From Sphingobacterium multivorum (GTDB lineage Bacteria > Bacteroidota > Bacteroidia > Sphingobacteriales > Sphingobacteriaceae), in contig NZ_CP154261.1 of assembly GCF_039511225.1 (NCBI RefSeq), forward strand, positions 5,890,001 through 5,954,000: DNA of 64,000 nt. Reading direction: 5' to 3'. Below are positions 36,249 to 45,837 of the stretch, piece after piece. Position 1 is the stretch's first letter. Each line of letters begins with the position of its first letter. The notes beneath the pieces are model-generated. The model made no database searches and was not told the origin of the DNA. It saw nothing but the letters and a program-made list of their open reading frames with translations. A program made the translations under genes and the position numbers.

Positions 36249-36920
36249 TTATTCTGTATCGATGGCTTCTTGTAAAAACTCTTTAAAAGGAAGCATACTT
36301 TTATAGGAAGCCACGATATTATCCAGTGCATTTTTTGAAGATAACTCCTTTGTAGTTAAAGATCTATCCAACACAAAACTTTTCAATTTGATAAAGTCAA
36401 TAAACGGATTATCTTCACTATAGCCGGCCGGCGCACGTTTCAGTAAATCTTCTTTGAAAAGCGCAATATTACTGCCAGTCAATACTGTTTTTAAAATTTC
36501 ATCCAATTTATCACCACTGTAATCAATTTCTTGTCTTATTGCCTCTAAATGTTGCTTTTCAGGACGCCAATACCCACAGGCGATAAATGAATTTTCTGCT
36601 CCAATATGAATATAGTACTCTGGTCCCTGCAACTTTCTTCCATCAACAGAAATTCCTGCCCCAAACCAACTTTTATAAGGAGTTTTATCATTTGAAAAAC
36701 GTGTATCTCGGTAAATACGAAACAAACATTTACTTGCTTGAATGGAAGTATTAATTTTAGGGTCAAACTCGCTCAATGCAGCAATTAAATCTGTCAAAAA
36801 ATTTCTCACATCAGCCAATGCAGCTTCATATTTAGCTCTGTTATCGGCAAACCACTCCCGAGAATTATTGGCTTTCAATTCCGTTAAAAAATCAAATGTA
36901 GATTTTTGAATGTGACTCAT
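36249..36920 (-). CDS. DUF2461 family protein
   Basis: 223 residues. The DUF2461 signature is visible: FLTELKANNSREWFADNRAKYE at the N-terminus, then CLFRIYRDTRFSNDKTPYKSWFGAG and GPEYYIHI. The family is widespread and its function is unknown. Its stop directly abuts the stop of anmK (36248/36249), leaving no room for an intervening terminator. It is 7 bp downstream of cdsA and probably co-transcribed with it. Confidence 0.88.
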   Translation of the reverse strand: MSHIQKSTFDFLTELKANNSREWFADNRAKYEAALADVRNFLTDLIAALSEFDPKINTSIQASKCLFRIYRDTRFSNDKTPYKSWFGAGISVDGRKLQGPEYYIHIGAENSFIACGYWRPEKQHLEAIRQEIDYSGDKLDEILKTVLTGSNIALFKEDLLKRAPAGYSEDNPFIDFIKLKSFVLDRSLTTKELSSKNALDNIVASYKSMLPFKEFLQEAIDTE

Positions 36921-36927
36921 AATACAA

Positions 36928-37728
36928 TCAATTGATTAAAATTAAGAAAACATAGACCATAGGTGCCGCTAATAACAACCCATCAAATCTATCTAAAAAA
37001 CCGCCATGTCCAGGCAATATATTTCCGGAATCCTTTACGTGCAAACTACGCTTTAACATCGACTCTACTAAATCCCCCAATGTTCCAATAATACTGATAA
37101 TTGCCGCAATACTTACCCATTGCCAAAGTGGAAGATAACCAAAATATTTTTCCAGATTTACAGCAGCAACAATAGCCAAGATTAAGCCCCCAAAGAAACC
37201 TTCCCATGTTTTCTTTGGTGAGATCCGTTCGAATAATTTACGTTTTCCAAAACTTCGTCCAGCGAGATATGCCCCGGTATCGTTTGTCCACAATAAGATC
37301 AAAAAACCTAAGGGTAGTACATAGTTAAAAGTACCTTGCATAAACCCTAATTTGGAAAATAGGAAGAAAGGCAATGTAACATAAGCTATACCCAAAAAAG
37401 TATAGGCAATGTCATTGAAAGGAAAAGTTCTCTTCTGAAAAAGTGAAATAATATAAGTCGCACTTATAAATGGGATAATCAGTGCTAAAAATTTTACCGC
37501 AAGCAGGTCCATCGAAACTAATGAGCCCAAAACAAATAGGAGTAAGGCCAGTGTTATGCCTATCCACTTATTTGGGGCGCGTTCTTCGGATGAAACTATT
37601 CCATAGAATTCATAAAGACACCATGTACTGAGCAGTGTAAAAAAAATGGAATAGACATAAGCGCCCAAAAGAGTGGCAGCTATCATGACAGCCACAAAGA
37701 TTACCCCCGTTATTGCTCTTGTTTTCAT
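36928..37728 (-). CDS. cdsA: Phosphatidate cytidylyltransferase
   Basis: 266 residues with about eight membrane helices. It makes CDP-diacylglycerol from phosphatidate and CTP, the branch point of phospholipid synthesis. The family signature is plain near the C-terminus: SMLKRSLHVKDSGNILPGHG followed by GFLDRFDGLL, with the conserved Lys-Asp and His-Gly-Gly and Asp residues. It lies 3 bp downstream of the DUF2007 gene and 7 bp upstream of the DUF2461 gene in one minus-strand operon. Confidence 0.95.
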   Translation of the reverse strand: MKTRAITGVIFVAVMIAATLLGAYVYSIFFTLLSTWCLYEFYGIVSSEERAPNKWIGITLALLLFVLGSLVSMDLLAVKFLALIIPFISATYIISLFQKRTFPFNDIAYTFLGIAYVTLPFFLFSKLGFMQGTFNYVLPLGFLILLWTNDTGAYLAGRSFGKRKLFERISPKKTWEGFFGGLILAIVAAVNLEKYFGYLPLWQWVSIAAIISIIGTLGDLVESMLKRSLHVKDSGNILPGHGGFLDRFDGLLLAAPMVYVFLILIN

Positions 37729-37731
37729 CTC

Positions 37732-37941
37732 TTAAAGCCCTCTTTCTGCTTCCTCAATTAATGTTTCGGCCACATCAATAGATCCTTCACTGACATAGAG
37801 TTCAATTTTCCCAAATAAATAAGAAGAATCTTGTTTATTCATTGCGACAGTAGGAATACCATTTTCTTCCAGCATTTGCTTGACTATCTCGGCCTGAATA
37901 GCATTTGTATATGTTTTAATTTTTTTCCAATCGTTCTCCAT
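37732..37941 (-). CDS. DUF2007 family small protein
   Basis: 69 residues from ATG at 37941, which gives the family start MENDWKKIKTYTNA; a longer frame from 37980 is unlikely. The pattern WKKIKTYTNAIQAEIVKQMLEENGIPTVAMNKQDSSY is a DUF2007/PII-like signal-fold signature (an alpha-beta ferredoxin-like module). The start overlaps the CPBP protease gene by 26 bp, so the two are translationally coupled. Function unknown, possibly regulatory. Confidence 0.85.
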   Translation of the reverse strand: MENDWKKIKTYTNAIQAEIVKQMLEENGIPTVAMNKQDSSYLFGKIELYVSEGSIDVAETLIEEAERGL

Positions 37942-38839
37942 TATTTTCTTTTTGCGTTGATCTATAAAATAAGAATACAAAAATAAGAGTAAAAATGAAG
38001 CCTACAAGATATATCCACCAAGATTGTAATTCAAATGCATTGAATTCATCATAACTCTTTCCCTCTCTTACGTAATAAAATGCCCCGATTGTGGCTCCGG
38101 CATTGTTGACAAAGTGTCCAAAGATGGGCAGTACGATGTTCTTGCTCCATACATAAAGATAGCCAAAAAAAGCGCCCAATAACATGCGGGGAACAAAACC
38201 AAAAAATTGCAGATGTATCGCACTGAAAATAATGGCAACAAGCCATATAACCACATGCTGATTGCTCAACCATCTTCCTATTATTTTTTGCAAAACACCG
38301 CGGAACAACAATTCTTCACCTATGGCCGGCATCAAAGCCAGTACAACAATATTATACAAAAAGCCGGCTACACTCGACTCCATAATAATACCCTTGATTA
38401 AATCGGCCGATTCCTTTTCACTACGCTCCATCCAACGCTGCAAAGATTGCATATTATTGGGCAATTGTAAGGATTCATTCCAATGACCGATCAGACTCAT
38501 CAAAGGCATAAAAGAAAGCATTGCTAAAAATATATAGCCAAATTGCATTCCGCTAGGCCAATTTTTCAATTTAAAATAGGTTATACCATATCCTTCGCGT
38601 GTATTCATCAGATAAGCTGGCACAACAAAAGATCCCAAGCTACTCATTAACAACATAAATCGCATATCATTAGCAGAGCCATTCAGTATAGACTCCAAGG
38701 AGAAGACCTGCCCTGTAAATGAATAATAACTTGCAATAATCAGAATGGCAATAATCTGCGAAACAATGGAAAAACCAATAACCATTAAGATCAAACGTAA
38801 CAAAGATTGAAACGGATGGGGTGTTTGTTCAGGAAACAT
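37916..38839 (-). CDS. CPBP family intramembrane metalloprotease (second)
   Basis: 307 residues with about eight membrane helices. Motif 1 is present as GEELLFRGVLQ near 195 with the Glu pair and Arg. The second motif His is in FSAIHLQFFGFVPRM, and the third is GHFVNNAGA. Substrate unknown. It starts the DUF2007-cdsA-DUF2461 operon. It is not closely similar to the other CPBP gene at 1769-2551. Confidence 0.86.
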   Translation of the reverse strand: MFPEQTPHPFQSLLRLILMVIGFSIVSQIIAILIIASYYSFTGQVFSLESILNGSANDMRFMLLMSSLGSFVVPAYLMNTREGYGITYFKLKNWPSGMQFGYIFLAMLSFMPLMSLIGHWNESLQLPNNMQSLQRWMERSEKESADLIKGIIMESSVAGFLYNIVVLALMPAIGEELLFRGVLQKIIGRWLSNQHVVIWLVAIIFSAIHLQFFGFVPRMLLGAFFGYLYVWSKNIVLPIFGHFVNNAGATIGAFYYVREGKSYDEFNAFELQSWWIYLVGFIFTLIFVFLFYRSTQKENNGERLEKN

Positions 38840-39035
38840 ATCTAGTAAATATCAGTTAAAGATAACAATAAAAGCAAGATTTATTAAAATCGTCATGTCC
38901 AATCAAATTTTAGCATCTGGTTTGTATTGGCCTAATGAAAACGAATGATATGATCTAATTACGATAAAAACCACACGAGATATATTCAATCATCTCGGAT
39001 ATGGATGCAGTTACATACAAACTATATGATCAAAA

Positions 39036-39063
39036 AAGGGCTTTGAATTTCATCAAAGCCCTT
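39036..39063 (-). terminator. Terminator of the second tricorn-like gene
   Basis: AAGGGCTTTGA (39036-39046) pairs with 39053-39063, and on the minus strand is followed by TTTTTTGAT. It lies about 15 bp after the protease stop codon. Confidence 0.85.
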
Positions 39064-39077
39064 AGATTTATACTCTT

Positions 39078-42000
39078 TTAATTCACCCGAATAGGATCGG
39101 CTGGTTTTTGTAAATTTTTGTAAGGATACGTTTTCATTTCTTCCAACAATATCTTCACCGTTCTTTCAAGTTGGGGATCACGACCCTCCAAAAGATCTTT
39201 AGGCAACTGTTCGATAAATACATCAGGAGCCACACCTTCATTTTCAATAATCCAATTTCCTTTTAGGTCATAGACACCGAAGTTTGGCGAAGTAATACGG
39301 CCGCCATCCAACAAAGGAGGATAGCCACTTATACCAACCAAAATTCCCATGGTCGTACGACCGACCAATTTGCCCAGCCCTTTAAAACGGAACATATATG
39401 GCATCATATCGCCACCTGAGCCTGCATTTTCATTAATGATCATGGCTTTCGGTCCATAAATACCATTTCCTGGTGTAGTAAATCCTTTTCCATCACGAAT
39501 TCCCCAACCAGCAATCAGTTCACGGGACAAAAGATCAATGACATAATCGGCGACCCAGCCACCACCATTGTTTCTTTCATCCATCAGAAGAGCCTTTTTA
39601 TCCATCTGAGCGAAATAATAACGATTGAAATAGGTATATCCTTCAGCACCGGTATTTGGCATGTATACATAAGCTATTTGCCCATTACTCAATTCATTTA
39701 CTTTCTTACGGTTCCTTTCGACCCATTCCATGCTACGCAAATTCATCTCATCGCTAAACGAGATCGGTTTAACAATTACTTCACGAGCGCCGACCAATGA
39801 AGGTTTTGAATTGACCTTCAACGTAACTTGTTTACCAACAGTATTGTCAAATAAACTATAGATATCCTTATCTTCAGTCAATTCAGCACCATTAACAGCA
39901 ACAATATAGTCTCCTTCTTTGATGTTTAATCCCGGTTCAGCCAATGGGGCTTTGAACGATGGATTCCATTCAAGACGCGTAAACAATTTAGCAATCTGAT
40001 AGTAACCATTCTTTACGGTATAATCTGCTCCCAACACACCAACTGAAACTGACGGCGTGGAAGGTTGATCTCCAGGATAGATATAATTGTGTCCCACGAC
40101 CATTTCTCCCATCATTTCATTCAATAAATAACCAAGATCAGAACGATGGTTTACAAAAGGCAGGAATTTTTCATATTTGGTTTTCATCGCTTTCCAGTCA
40201 GCACCATGCATGTTTTCAACATAAAAATAGTCTTTTTGCATTGACCAAACTTCGTTGAATACCTGTTTCCATTCTGCAGCAGGATCCACCAATTGCTGAA
40301 TTCCGCCTAGCTTAACTTCGCCGGCAGTAGGAGAGGCCACTTTTTGCCCAGCCGTTACAATATTGAATCCATTTCCCGTTTGATATAACATCTTCTTACC
40401 ATCGGCACTAATAACAAAACTGCGGGCATTTTCGACTAAGGTTTTGTTTTCGAGATCTTTAAAATCATATGCTCCGATTGTTCCCCCACGTTGGTAAGTC
40501 AATTGATTTGGCACTAAACCATTCAAATTCCAGTAAGGACCAGCAGGCAAAGGGAGGGCAACTATTCGGTTTTCTATACGATCGAAGTCAACTTGAATAG
40601 ATTTATCAATGGGCTTACTTGCTACTGCCTCTTCCTTTTTATCCTTTTTAGGTGATTTTTTATCGTTTTCTTTTACACGATCTTTTTTATCACCATCTCC
40701 TTCTTCCTTTTTATCCACCTTATCCTCACGGATTTGTTCCTCATCACTATCATTCTTAAAGAATGATGGCGTTTTGCTGGATAAAATAAAGGCATATACG
40801 GCATAATCAACATTACGCTGTACAGCAGACATATGTAAGCCAGAATTTGTCAACCCTGTATTTGTACTCGCTGTAAAAAATAGATATTTACCGTCCTGAG
40901 AAAAAGCTGTACTACGTGCAGAGCTCATACCATCCGTAATTTGCTGAGTTTTCTTTGTATCTAAGTTAAACATAAACACAGCGGGTACCCCGTTTTCCAG
41001 TGTACGTATAAAGGATATCCATTTTGAATCTGGAGACCAGCTTGGTTGGAAATGATTGGATACACGGCCAGTTTGACCGCTCAATTTATCGTCTGCAACT
41101 TTAACAATGGCCTTTGAAGCGATATCAATATAGAACAGATTAAGATGTGCATCATTGTAAAACAACTTCTTTGAATCCGGTGACCATGTTGGTTCGAAAT
41201 AGAAGTTCGTTTCCCCTAAGTTAAAGTACAGGGGTTTATCTTTTCCAAATTGATCCATCAGCACCAACTGATAAGATCCATTTTTGTCTGAAATATAAGA
41301 AATCCATTTTCCATTTGGAGACCAATCCGGAAAACGCTCATGAGAACCCGGAGAATTAGATAAATTTCGGGCTTCGCCTTTCTCCTTAGGTACCGTAAAT
41401 ATCTCTCCGCGGGCTTCTAATAATGCCCGTTGGCCTGTTGGCGATAGGGTAGCATAACGTATATCGTCCTTAATGTCTTTATAATACGGTCTTTTATACA
41501 TTACATCTGTATTCACCGTAATATGCAAAGGAGTGACTTTATTATCGTTGAGATTGAGCGTATTTAATACGCCAGCATATTCAAAGATCAACTCAGTCCC
41601 ATTTCCATTCAGCGAACGCACATCGTAATCTTTAAAATCCGTTAGCTTTTCTACCTTTTTGGTTTTGGTATCATAGCTATAGATGTTAACAATTTTATCA
41701 CGATCGGAAAGGAAGTAGATCTTATTTCCCAACCACAATGGTTTAACATCATTACTTTTAACCTGCGGAATAGCTTCTATTTCTTTGGTTTTCGTATCGA
41801 AGATCCAAATTGTCGGCATACCACCACCCCGGTAACGTTTAAAGGCAACTCGATCTCTTTCAGTAGGGTCAGTGTTCTTGATGTAAGCCCAGTAACGACC
41901 ATCGGCAGAAGGGCTTCCCTGAGTCGCCTCAGGCATAATAAGCGCCTTGTCCATTCCCGACATTTGAATATTGGAGCTGTATAATCGTGGACTTAAAGCA

Positions 42001-42395
42001 TAGGTGAAATCACGAGATGTCGTATAATATACTTCATCATTATTGAGCCATCCCCGCAATACATCCGACGAAGGGTGATAAGTGATCCGTTTGGGCTCAC
42101 CACCCGTCACAGGGATGACATACACATCTGTATTTCCGTCATAATTTCCTGTGAATGCAACTTTCTTGCCGTCTGGAGAAAACATTGGATTCTGTTCCAC
42201 ACCAGGATTTGTTGTAAGGCGTCTCGGATTGGCTCCATTTTTTTCGGCAATCCAAATATCTCCACCATAGACAAAAGCAATATTGTTGGCGCTGATACTT
42301 GGGTTTCGAAGCAATAGGGTTTCTTGCGCTTTTGTTTGCAGAAAGGATGTACCGAGCAAAAAGGCAGCAAATAACTTGAAATGAGTTTTATTCAT
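39078..42395 (-). CDS. Tricorn-like S41 family protease (paralogue 2)
   Basis: 1105 residues with a signal peptide (through LQTKAQ). Beta-propeller motifs (FSPDGKKVAFTGN, DWSPNGKWISYIS) fill about 25-560, then a Lys/Asp/Glu-rich linker near 570-620 (DKKEEGDGDKKDRVKENDKK), a core with MHGADW, a PDZ-like domain (GDYIVAVNGAEL) and an S41 catalytic domain with candidate nucleophile Ser near 993 in AGSGGDMMPYMF. It is organised like the protease at 12273-15476 but diverged throughout, so the duplication is old. Probably periplasmic peptide degradation. Confidence 0.9.
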   Translation of the reverse strand: MNKTHFKLFAAFLLGTSFLQTKAQETLLLRNPSISANNIAFVYGGDIWIAEKNGANPRRLTTNPGVEQNPMFSPDGKKVAFTGNYDGNTDVYVIPVTGGEPKRITYHPSSDVLRGWLNNDEVYYTTSRDFTYALSPRLYSSNIQMSGMDKALIMPEATQGSPSADGRYWAYIKNTDPTERDRVAFKRYRGGGMPTIWIFDTKTKEIEAIPQVKSNDVKPLWLGNKIYFLSDRDKIVNIYSYDTKTKKVEKLTDFKDYDVRSLNGNGTELIFEYAGVLNTLNLNDNKVTPLHITVNTDVMYKRPYYKDIKDDIRYATLSPTGQRALLEARGEIFTVPKEKGEARNLSNSPGSHERFPDWSPNGKWISYISDKNGSYQLVLMDQFGKDKPLYFNLGETNFYFEPTWSPDSKKLFYNDAHLNLFYIDIASKAIVKVADDKLSGQTGRVSNHFQPSWSPDSKWISFIRTLENGVPAVFMFNLDTKKTQQITDGMSSARSTAFSQDGKYLFFTASTNTGLTNSGLHMSAVQRNVDYAVYAFILSSKTPSFFKNDSDEEQIREDKVDKKEEGDGDKKDRVKENDKKSPKKDKKEEAVASKPIDKSIQVDFDRIENRIVALPLPAGPYWNLNGLVPNQLTYQRGGTIGAYDFKDLENKTLVENARSFVISADGKKMLYQTGNGFNIVTAGQKVASPTAGEVKLGGIQQLVDPAAEWKQVFNEVWSMQKDYFYVENMHGADWKAMKTKYEKFLPFVNHRSDLGYLLNEMMGEMVVGHNYIYPGDQPSTPSVSVGVLGADYTVKNGYYQIAKLFTRLEWNPSFKAPLAEPGLNIKEGDYIVAVNGAELTEDKDIYSLFDNTVGKQVTLKVNSKPSLVGAREVIVKPISFSDEMNLRSMEWVERNRKKVNELSNGQIAYVYMPNTGAEGYTYFNRYYFAQMDKKALLMDERNNGGGWVADYVIDLLSRELIAGWGIRDGKGFTTPGNGIYGPKAMIINENAGSGGDMMPYMFRFKGLGKLVGRTTMGILVGISGYPPLLDGGRITSPNFGVYDLKGNWIIENEGVAPDVFIEQLPKDLLEGRDPQLERTVKILLEEMKTYPYKNLQKPADPIRVN

Positions 42396-42495
42396 AAACG
42401 TTTAAAGGTTAAATTTACCACACACAAAACTACACTTTTGTAAAGTGGACCTTGTTAGTATATCAACAAAGTTGCATAAAAAATATGACAAAAAA

Positions 42496-42521
42496 AAAGT
42501 CCCACTTTGCAGCAGGACTTT
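42496..42521 (-). terminator. Terminator of the zinc-ribbon gene
   Basis: The stem AAAGTCC with its complement GGACTTT encloses a roughly 12-nt loop (42496-42521). On the minus strand it is followed by a T-run. It ends the minus-strand operon of Nif3-like and zinc-ribbon genes. Confidence 0.75.
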
Positions 42522-42538
42522 CTTTTATCTATTGAGGA

Positions 42539-43291
42539 TTAGAAACCGTATTCTTGTTCGATTTCTAACACAATTCCTTCATCAACCAAAACGCGACCAC
42601 AGTGTTCACAAATGATGATTTTCTTACGTTGACGTATTTCTGATTGCATTTGAGCAGGAATCTTATTATGACATCCTGAACAGCTATCCCGATCAATCGA
42701 AACAACTGCAAGCCCGTTTTTGAATGAGTTACGTAAACGGTAATATACCTTTACCAAACGTTCTTCGATATTAGCCTCGGCCTCAGCAGCTTTAGCCAAC
42801 AATGCATCTTCTTCTTTTTGAGTTTCAGAAGTAATTGTTTCCAATTCTTTCTTTTTTCCCTCAAGCTCATTTTTGCTATACTCAAGATTACCTACAGTAG
42901 TATCGTAGTTTTCTGTTTTGTTGCGAATCTCAAATTCAGCTTCTTTGATTCGTTTCTCACAAACCTGAATCTCAAGACCTTGGATTTCAATTTCTTTCGA
43001 AATAGCGTCGTACTCACGATTATTTTTTACCTCATTCAACTGCGACTCATATTTTTTGATCGCAGCTTGGGCATCTTTAATCATGTTTTTACGCTTAACG
43101 ATCGAATCTTCTAAATCGTCTAAGTCTATTCTGATCTTCTCAATACGAGTTTCTAAACCCGCAATCTCATCTTCAAGATCTGCAACTTCCATAGGCAATT
43201 CTCCACGAACTTGGCGAATCTTGTCTATTTTAGTATGTATGGCTTGTAAAAGCCATAATGCTTTCAATTTTTGTTCTACGGTTTGTTCCAT
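42539..43291 (-). CDS. Coiled-coil zinc-ribbon protein (CT398/HP0958-like)
   Basis: 250 residues from ATG at 43291, which overlaps the TGA of the upstream Nif3-like gene by one base; a TTG three bases upstream is weaker. Residues about 30-185 form a long charged coiled coil. The C-terminus holds a C4 zinc ribbon: CSGCHNKIP followed by IIICEHCGRV, two CxxC pairs. The family includes CT398 and HP0958, linked to RNA or protein chaperoning in some bacteria; the role here is unknown. It is coupled to the Nif3-like gene. Confidence 0.87.
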   Translation of the reverse strand: MEQTVEQKLKALWLLQAIHTKIDKIRQVRGELPMEVADLEDEIAGLETRIEKIRIDLDDLEDSIVKRKNMIKDAQAAIKKYESQLNEVKNNREYDAISKEIEIQGLEIQVCEKRIKEAEFEIRNKTENYDTTVGNLEYSKNELEGKKKELETITSETQKEEDALLAKAAEAEANIEERLVKVYYRLRNSFKNGLAVVSIDRDSCSGCHNKIPAQMQSEIRQRKKIIICEHCGRVLVDEGIVLEIEQEYGF

Positions 43292-44391
43292 CAACTGTAG
43301 TATTTTATAGGATTTGTATCTATTTCTGTTGTTAAGGTTGCAAAGTTAGGAAATTTTTTCGTAATAATGTCGTACAATAATTCTTGCGTAAATTGTTCGC
43401 TCTCAAAATGTCCCGTATCTGCAATCACGATTTCACCTTCAGCATCAAAAAATTCATGATATTTATAATCTGCTGTAACAAAAAAATCAGCGCCTGAACG
43501 TTTGGCTGCAGCGAGTAAAAATCCACCCGAGCCACCACAGACGGCTACACGACTAACTTTTTTATCTAATAAGGCTGTATGACGAATGACATTCAACCTC
43601 AGTTTGTCCTTAAGATAAGCTAAAAATTCCAATTCAGCCATTGGTTCAGCCAAATTTCCAATCATTCCAGCACCAATTTCAGCAGCCGTGTTTTGAATAT
43701 CAAACAAATCATAAGCTACTTCCTCATAAGGATGAGCTTCATAGAGTGCCAAGAGTAACTTTCTTTCAATAGATTTCAGGTAGATAACCTCAATTCGTGT
43801 TTCCTCAACACGCTCTTGAACACCAATCTCTCCAAGAGTAGGATCGGCCCCTTCTAATGGTCTAAAACTACCATAACCCGCCGTATTAAAACTACATTGA
43901 TCATAGTGTTTTCCGATTTTACCTGCGCCCGCATCAAACAATGCCTGTCGGACATCTTCAACATGACTCCTAGGTACAAAAACGACCATTTTTCGCAATA
44001 CATTTGTTTTAGATTGCAGTATAGCCTGATTTTCTAATCCCAATTTATCGGCAATTTTCGTATTCACTCCACCGGTAACATTGTCTAGATTCGTATGAAT
44101 GGCATATAATGCAACTTTATGTTCAATTGCTTTAATAACCGTACGCTCCACGTAATTTCTTCCATTAAATTTTTTTAGCCCCCTAAATACAATAGGATGA
44201 TGCGAAATAATTAAATTACATCCCTTATCAATGGCTTCTTTTACAACATCTTCTGTGCAGTCCAACGAAATGAGCACCTTTGTAATCTCTCTATTGGCGT
44301 CGCCCACAATAAGGCCAGCATTATCATAAGACTCTTGCAAATCTAAAGGAGCCAATTGCTCCAAATAGTCAATGACTTCTTTAATTTTCAT
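43291..44391 (-). CDS. Nif3-like dinuclear metal-centre protein
   Basis: 366 residues. Nif3/YbgI family motifs: SLDCTEDVVKEAI, IISHHPIVFRGLKKF with metal His ligands, ALYAIHTNLDNV and GHFESEQFTQELLYD near the C-terminus. A middle insertion (about 130-235), as in the longer Bacteroidota and Firmicutes forms, resembles the PII-like subdomain. The enzyme activity is unsettled. Its end overlaps the zinc-ribbon gene and its start overlaps the upstream membrane-protein gene by 11 bp, so three genes form a coupled set. Confidence 0.9.
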   Translation of the reverse strand: MKIKEVIDYLEQLAPLDLQESYDNAGLIVGDANREITKVLISLDCTEDVVKEAIDKGCNLIISHHPIVFRGLKKFNGRNYVERTVIKAIEHKVALYAIHTNLDNVTGGVNTKIADKLGLENQAILQSKTNVLRKMVVFVPRSHVEDVRQALFDAGAGKIGKHYDQCSFNTAGYGSFRPLEGADPTLGEIGVQERVEETRIEVIYLKSIERKLLLALYEAHPYEEVAYDLFDIQNTAAEIGAGMIGNLAEPMAELEFLAYLKDKLRLNVIRHTALLDKKVSRVAVCGGSGGFLLAAAKRSGADFFVTADYKYHEFFDAEGEIVIADTGHFESEQFTQELLYDIITKKFPNFATLTTEIDTNPIKYYS

Positions 44392-44866
44392 GGTCTACAA
44401 TTACCTCCTTTTCTCTAAATTTATTATGTTCCTCTAAAATTCTTCTATTCGCGTTAATTTCAAACCAATAATTAGCCAATGTCACAAAATGCATAATGAT
44501 CAGTACACCGGAAATAGAAAGTGGGAGCGGAATATTTGTCGCCAGGTAAATCCATGCATATAGCGATCCTTTTCTAAAGGTAGGGTTTTCTTCCACAGCT
44601 ATTTTTCGATCATAAAATTCATTGATCAAAGAATCCCTTAGACGGGAGGCTACCTGAAAATTCCAATAAATATTGACCAGCGGAATGGCAACTAACCACG
44701 ATTGGTTAGGCGTCATTAATCTATTTTCTTTGGCGACCAATTTTAGTGTCTTTCGAATTGTATTTGCAAATAGAAGCCATACAATAATACGTATAGCAAC
44801 AATACCCATAGCGGTATAAATTACTTCAGGCTTACTTAACTCTCTTATTAATTCCTCTTGCGTCAT
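44381..44866 (-). CDS. Membrane protein of unknown function
   Basis: 161 residues with three or four hydrophobic segments (about 15-35, 60-75, 100-135). The segment NQSWLVAIPLVNIYWNFQVASRLRDSLINEFYDR resembles DUF4328-type membrane proteins, where a conserved loop follows a Pro-containing helix. The C-terminal tail is charged. No catalytic motif is apparent. It overlaps the Nif3-like gene by 11 bp and lies 22 bp after the alpha/beta hydrolase gene. Confidence 0.7.
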   Translation of the reverse strand: MTQEELIRELSKPEVIYTAMGIVAIRIIVWLLFANTIRKTLKLVAKENRLMTPNQSWLVAIPLVNIYWNFQVASRLRDSLINEFYDRKIAVEENPTFRKGSLYAWIYLATNIPLPLSISGVLIIMHFVTLANYWFEINANRRILEEHNKFREKEVIVDHEN

Positions 44867-44888
44867 TGAACTATCTATTGCTTATTTA

Positions 44889-45644
44889 TTATTCCTGTTC
44901 CAACAAATCTACTAATTCTTTCAACTTTTTTATTTGTGGATTATGATCTCCAACAAATTCGACTGTTTTAAAACCTATATTTTTTGCCTTCCTATAAAAC
45001 GGGTAAAAATCATCATCCTCAATTGTTTTGCCATCCTCATAAGTCAAAATATAAGTACCTGGAATTTTAAGTCGTTTCGGATTTTTTAAACTGATCTTGT
45101 CTGTCATTGTTCTTAACGGGTGGGGGACATCCCTAGGAAGCTTCTTAATGTCTCTCACCCAGAAAGGAAAAATATAACCATCCTTTTCTAATTTTAACAG
45201 TCCATTTGCTGCACTAGATTTACCCATTAAGTTCATTACAGATTGTTGATCCTCCGGAAGTATAGCATCCAAGTAAACCAATTTACGGATTCTATCCGGA
45301 AGACTATCAGCCACAGCCGTGATAACCATACCACCATAACTATGTCCCACCAGTATAATATCATGGAGGCCCTCAAACAGGATCGTATTCACAACATCAT
45401 CGATATGGGTTTGCAATCGGATAGAAGTATCTGCTAAATGATAACGCTCCCCCAAACCAGTTAGTGTGGGACGGTAAATCTTGTTCCCTTTTTTCTCCAA
45501 TTCGCTGGCCGTATTTTTAAACTGCCAGGCACCGCCCCATGCCCCATGAACTATTACGTAAGTAGAAGACTGTGCATAAAGACTTTTACCTAAAATAGAT
45601 AATGAAAAACAAAACATTAAACGCAATAATCTACAGTAATTCAT
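44889..45644 (-). CDS. Secreted alpha/beta hydrolase
   Basis: 251 residues with a signal peptide (through KSLYAQS). The alpha/beta hydrolase fold is plain: YVIVHGAWGGAWQF (oxyanion region), nucleophile elbow VGHSYGGMV (Ser about 103), YLDAILPEDQQS and a C-terminal His in VGDHNPQI. This form resembles plant methylesterase/salicylate-binding-type esterases. Substrate unknown. A palindrome resembling a TetR-family operator lies about 93 bp upstream of its start, so it may be induced by a small molecule. Confidence 0.85.
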   Translation of the reverse strand: MNYCRLLRLMFCFSLSILGKSLYAQSSTYVIVHGAWGGAWQFKNTASELEKKGNKIYRPTLTGLGERYHLADTSIRLQTHIDDVVNTILFEGLHDIILVGHSYGGMVITAVADSLPDRIRKLVYLDAILPEDQQSVMNLMGKSSAANGLLKLEKDGYIFPFWVRDIKKLPRDVPHPLRTMTDKISLKNPKRLKIPGTYILTYEDGKTIEDDDFYPFYRKAKNIGFKTVEFVGDHNPQIKKLKELVDLLEQE

Positions 45645-45736
45645 TGTGTTATATATTCAATTATTTTAACACTTAACAAACGCTATTCAGCTCTTATTTT
45701 GATAACGCAGTCTACATATTTACTTAAAAATAAAAT

Positions 45737-45752
45737 GTAAGCGCTCACTTAC
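45737..45752. promoter_or_regulatory. Palindrome resembling a TetR-family operator
   Basis: GTAAGCGCTCACTTAC is a 16-bp palindrome with one mismatched pair (rc GTAAGTGAGCGCTTAC). It lies in the 193-bp spacer upstream of the alpha/beta hydrolase, near where a promoter should be. GTAAGTGAGCGCTTAC-like sites are typical of TetR-family repressors. No TetR gene is in the window. Confidence 0.45.
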
Positions 45753-45837
45753 TTTATTAAAACACATTTCCCTCGAGTAAAAATCCCTTAACTAAACTTC
45801 ATCATGAAGATAGGGTAGGGGAGAGCTCTAAAAAAAA

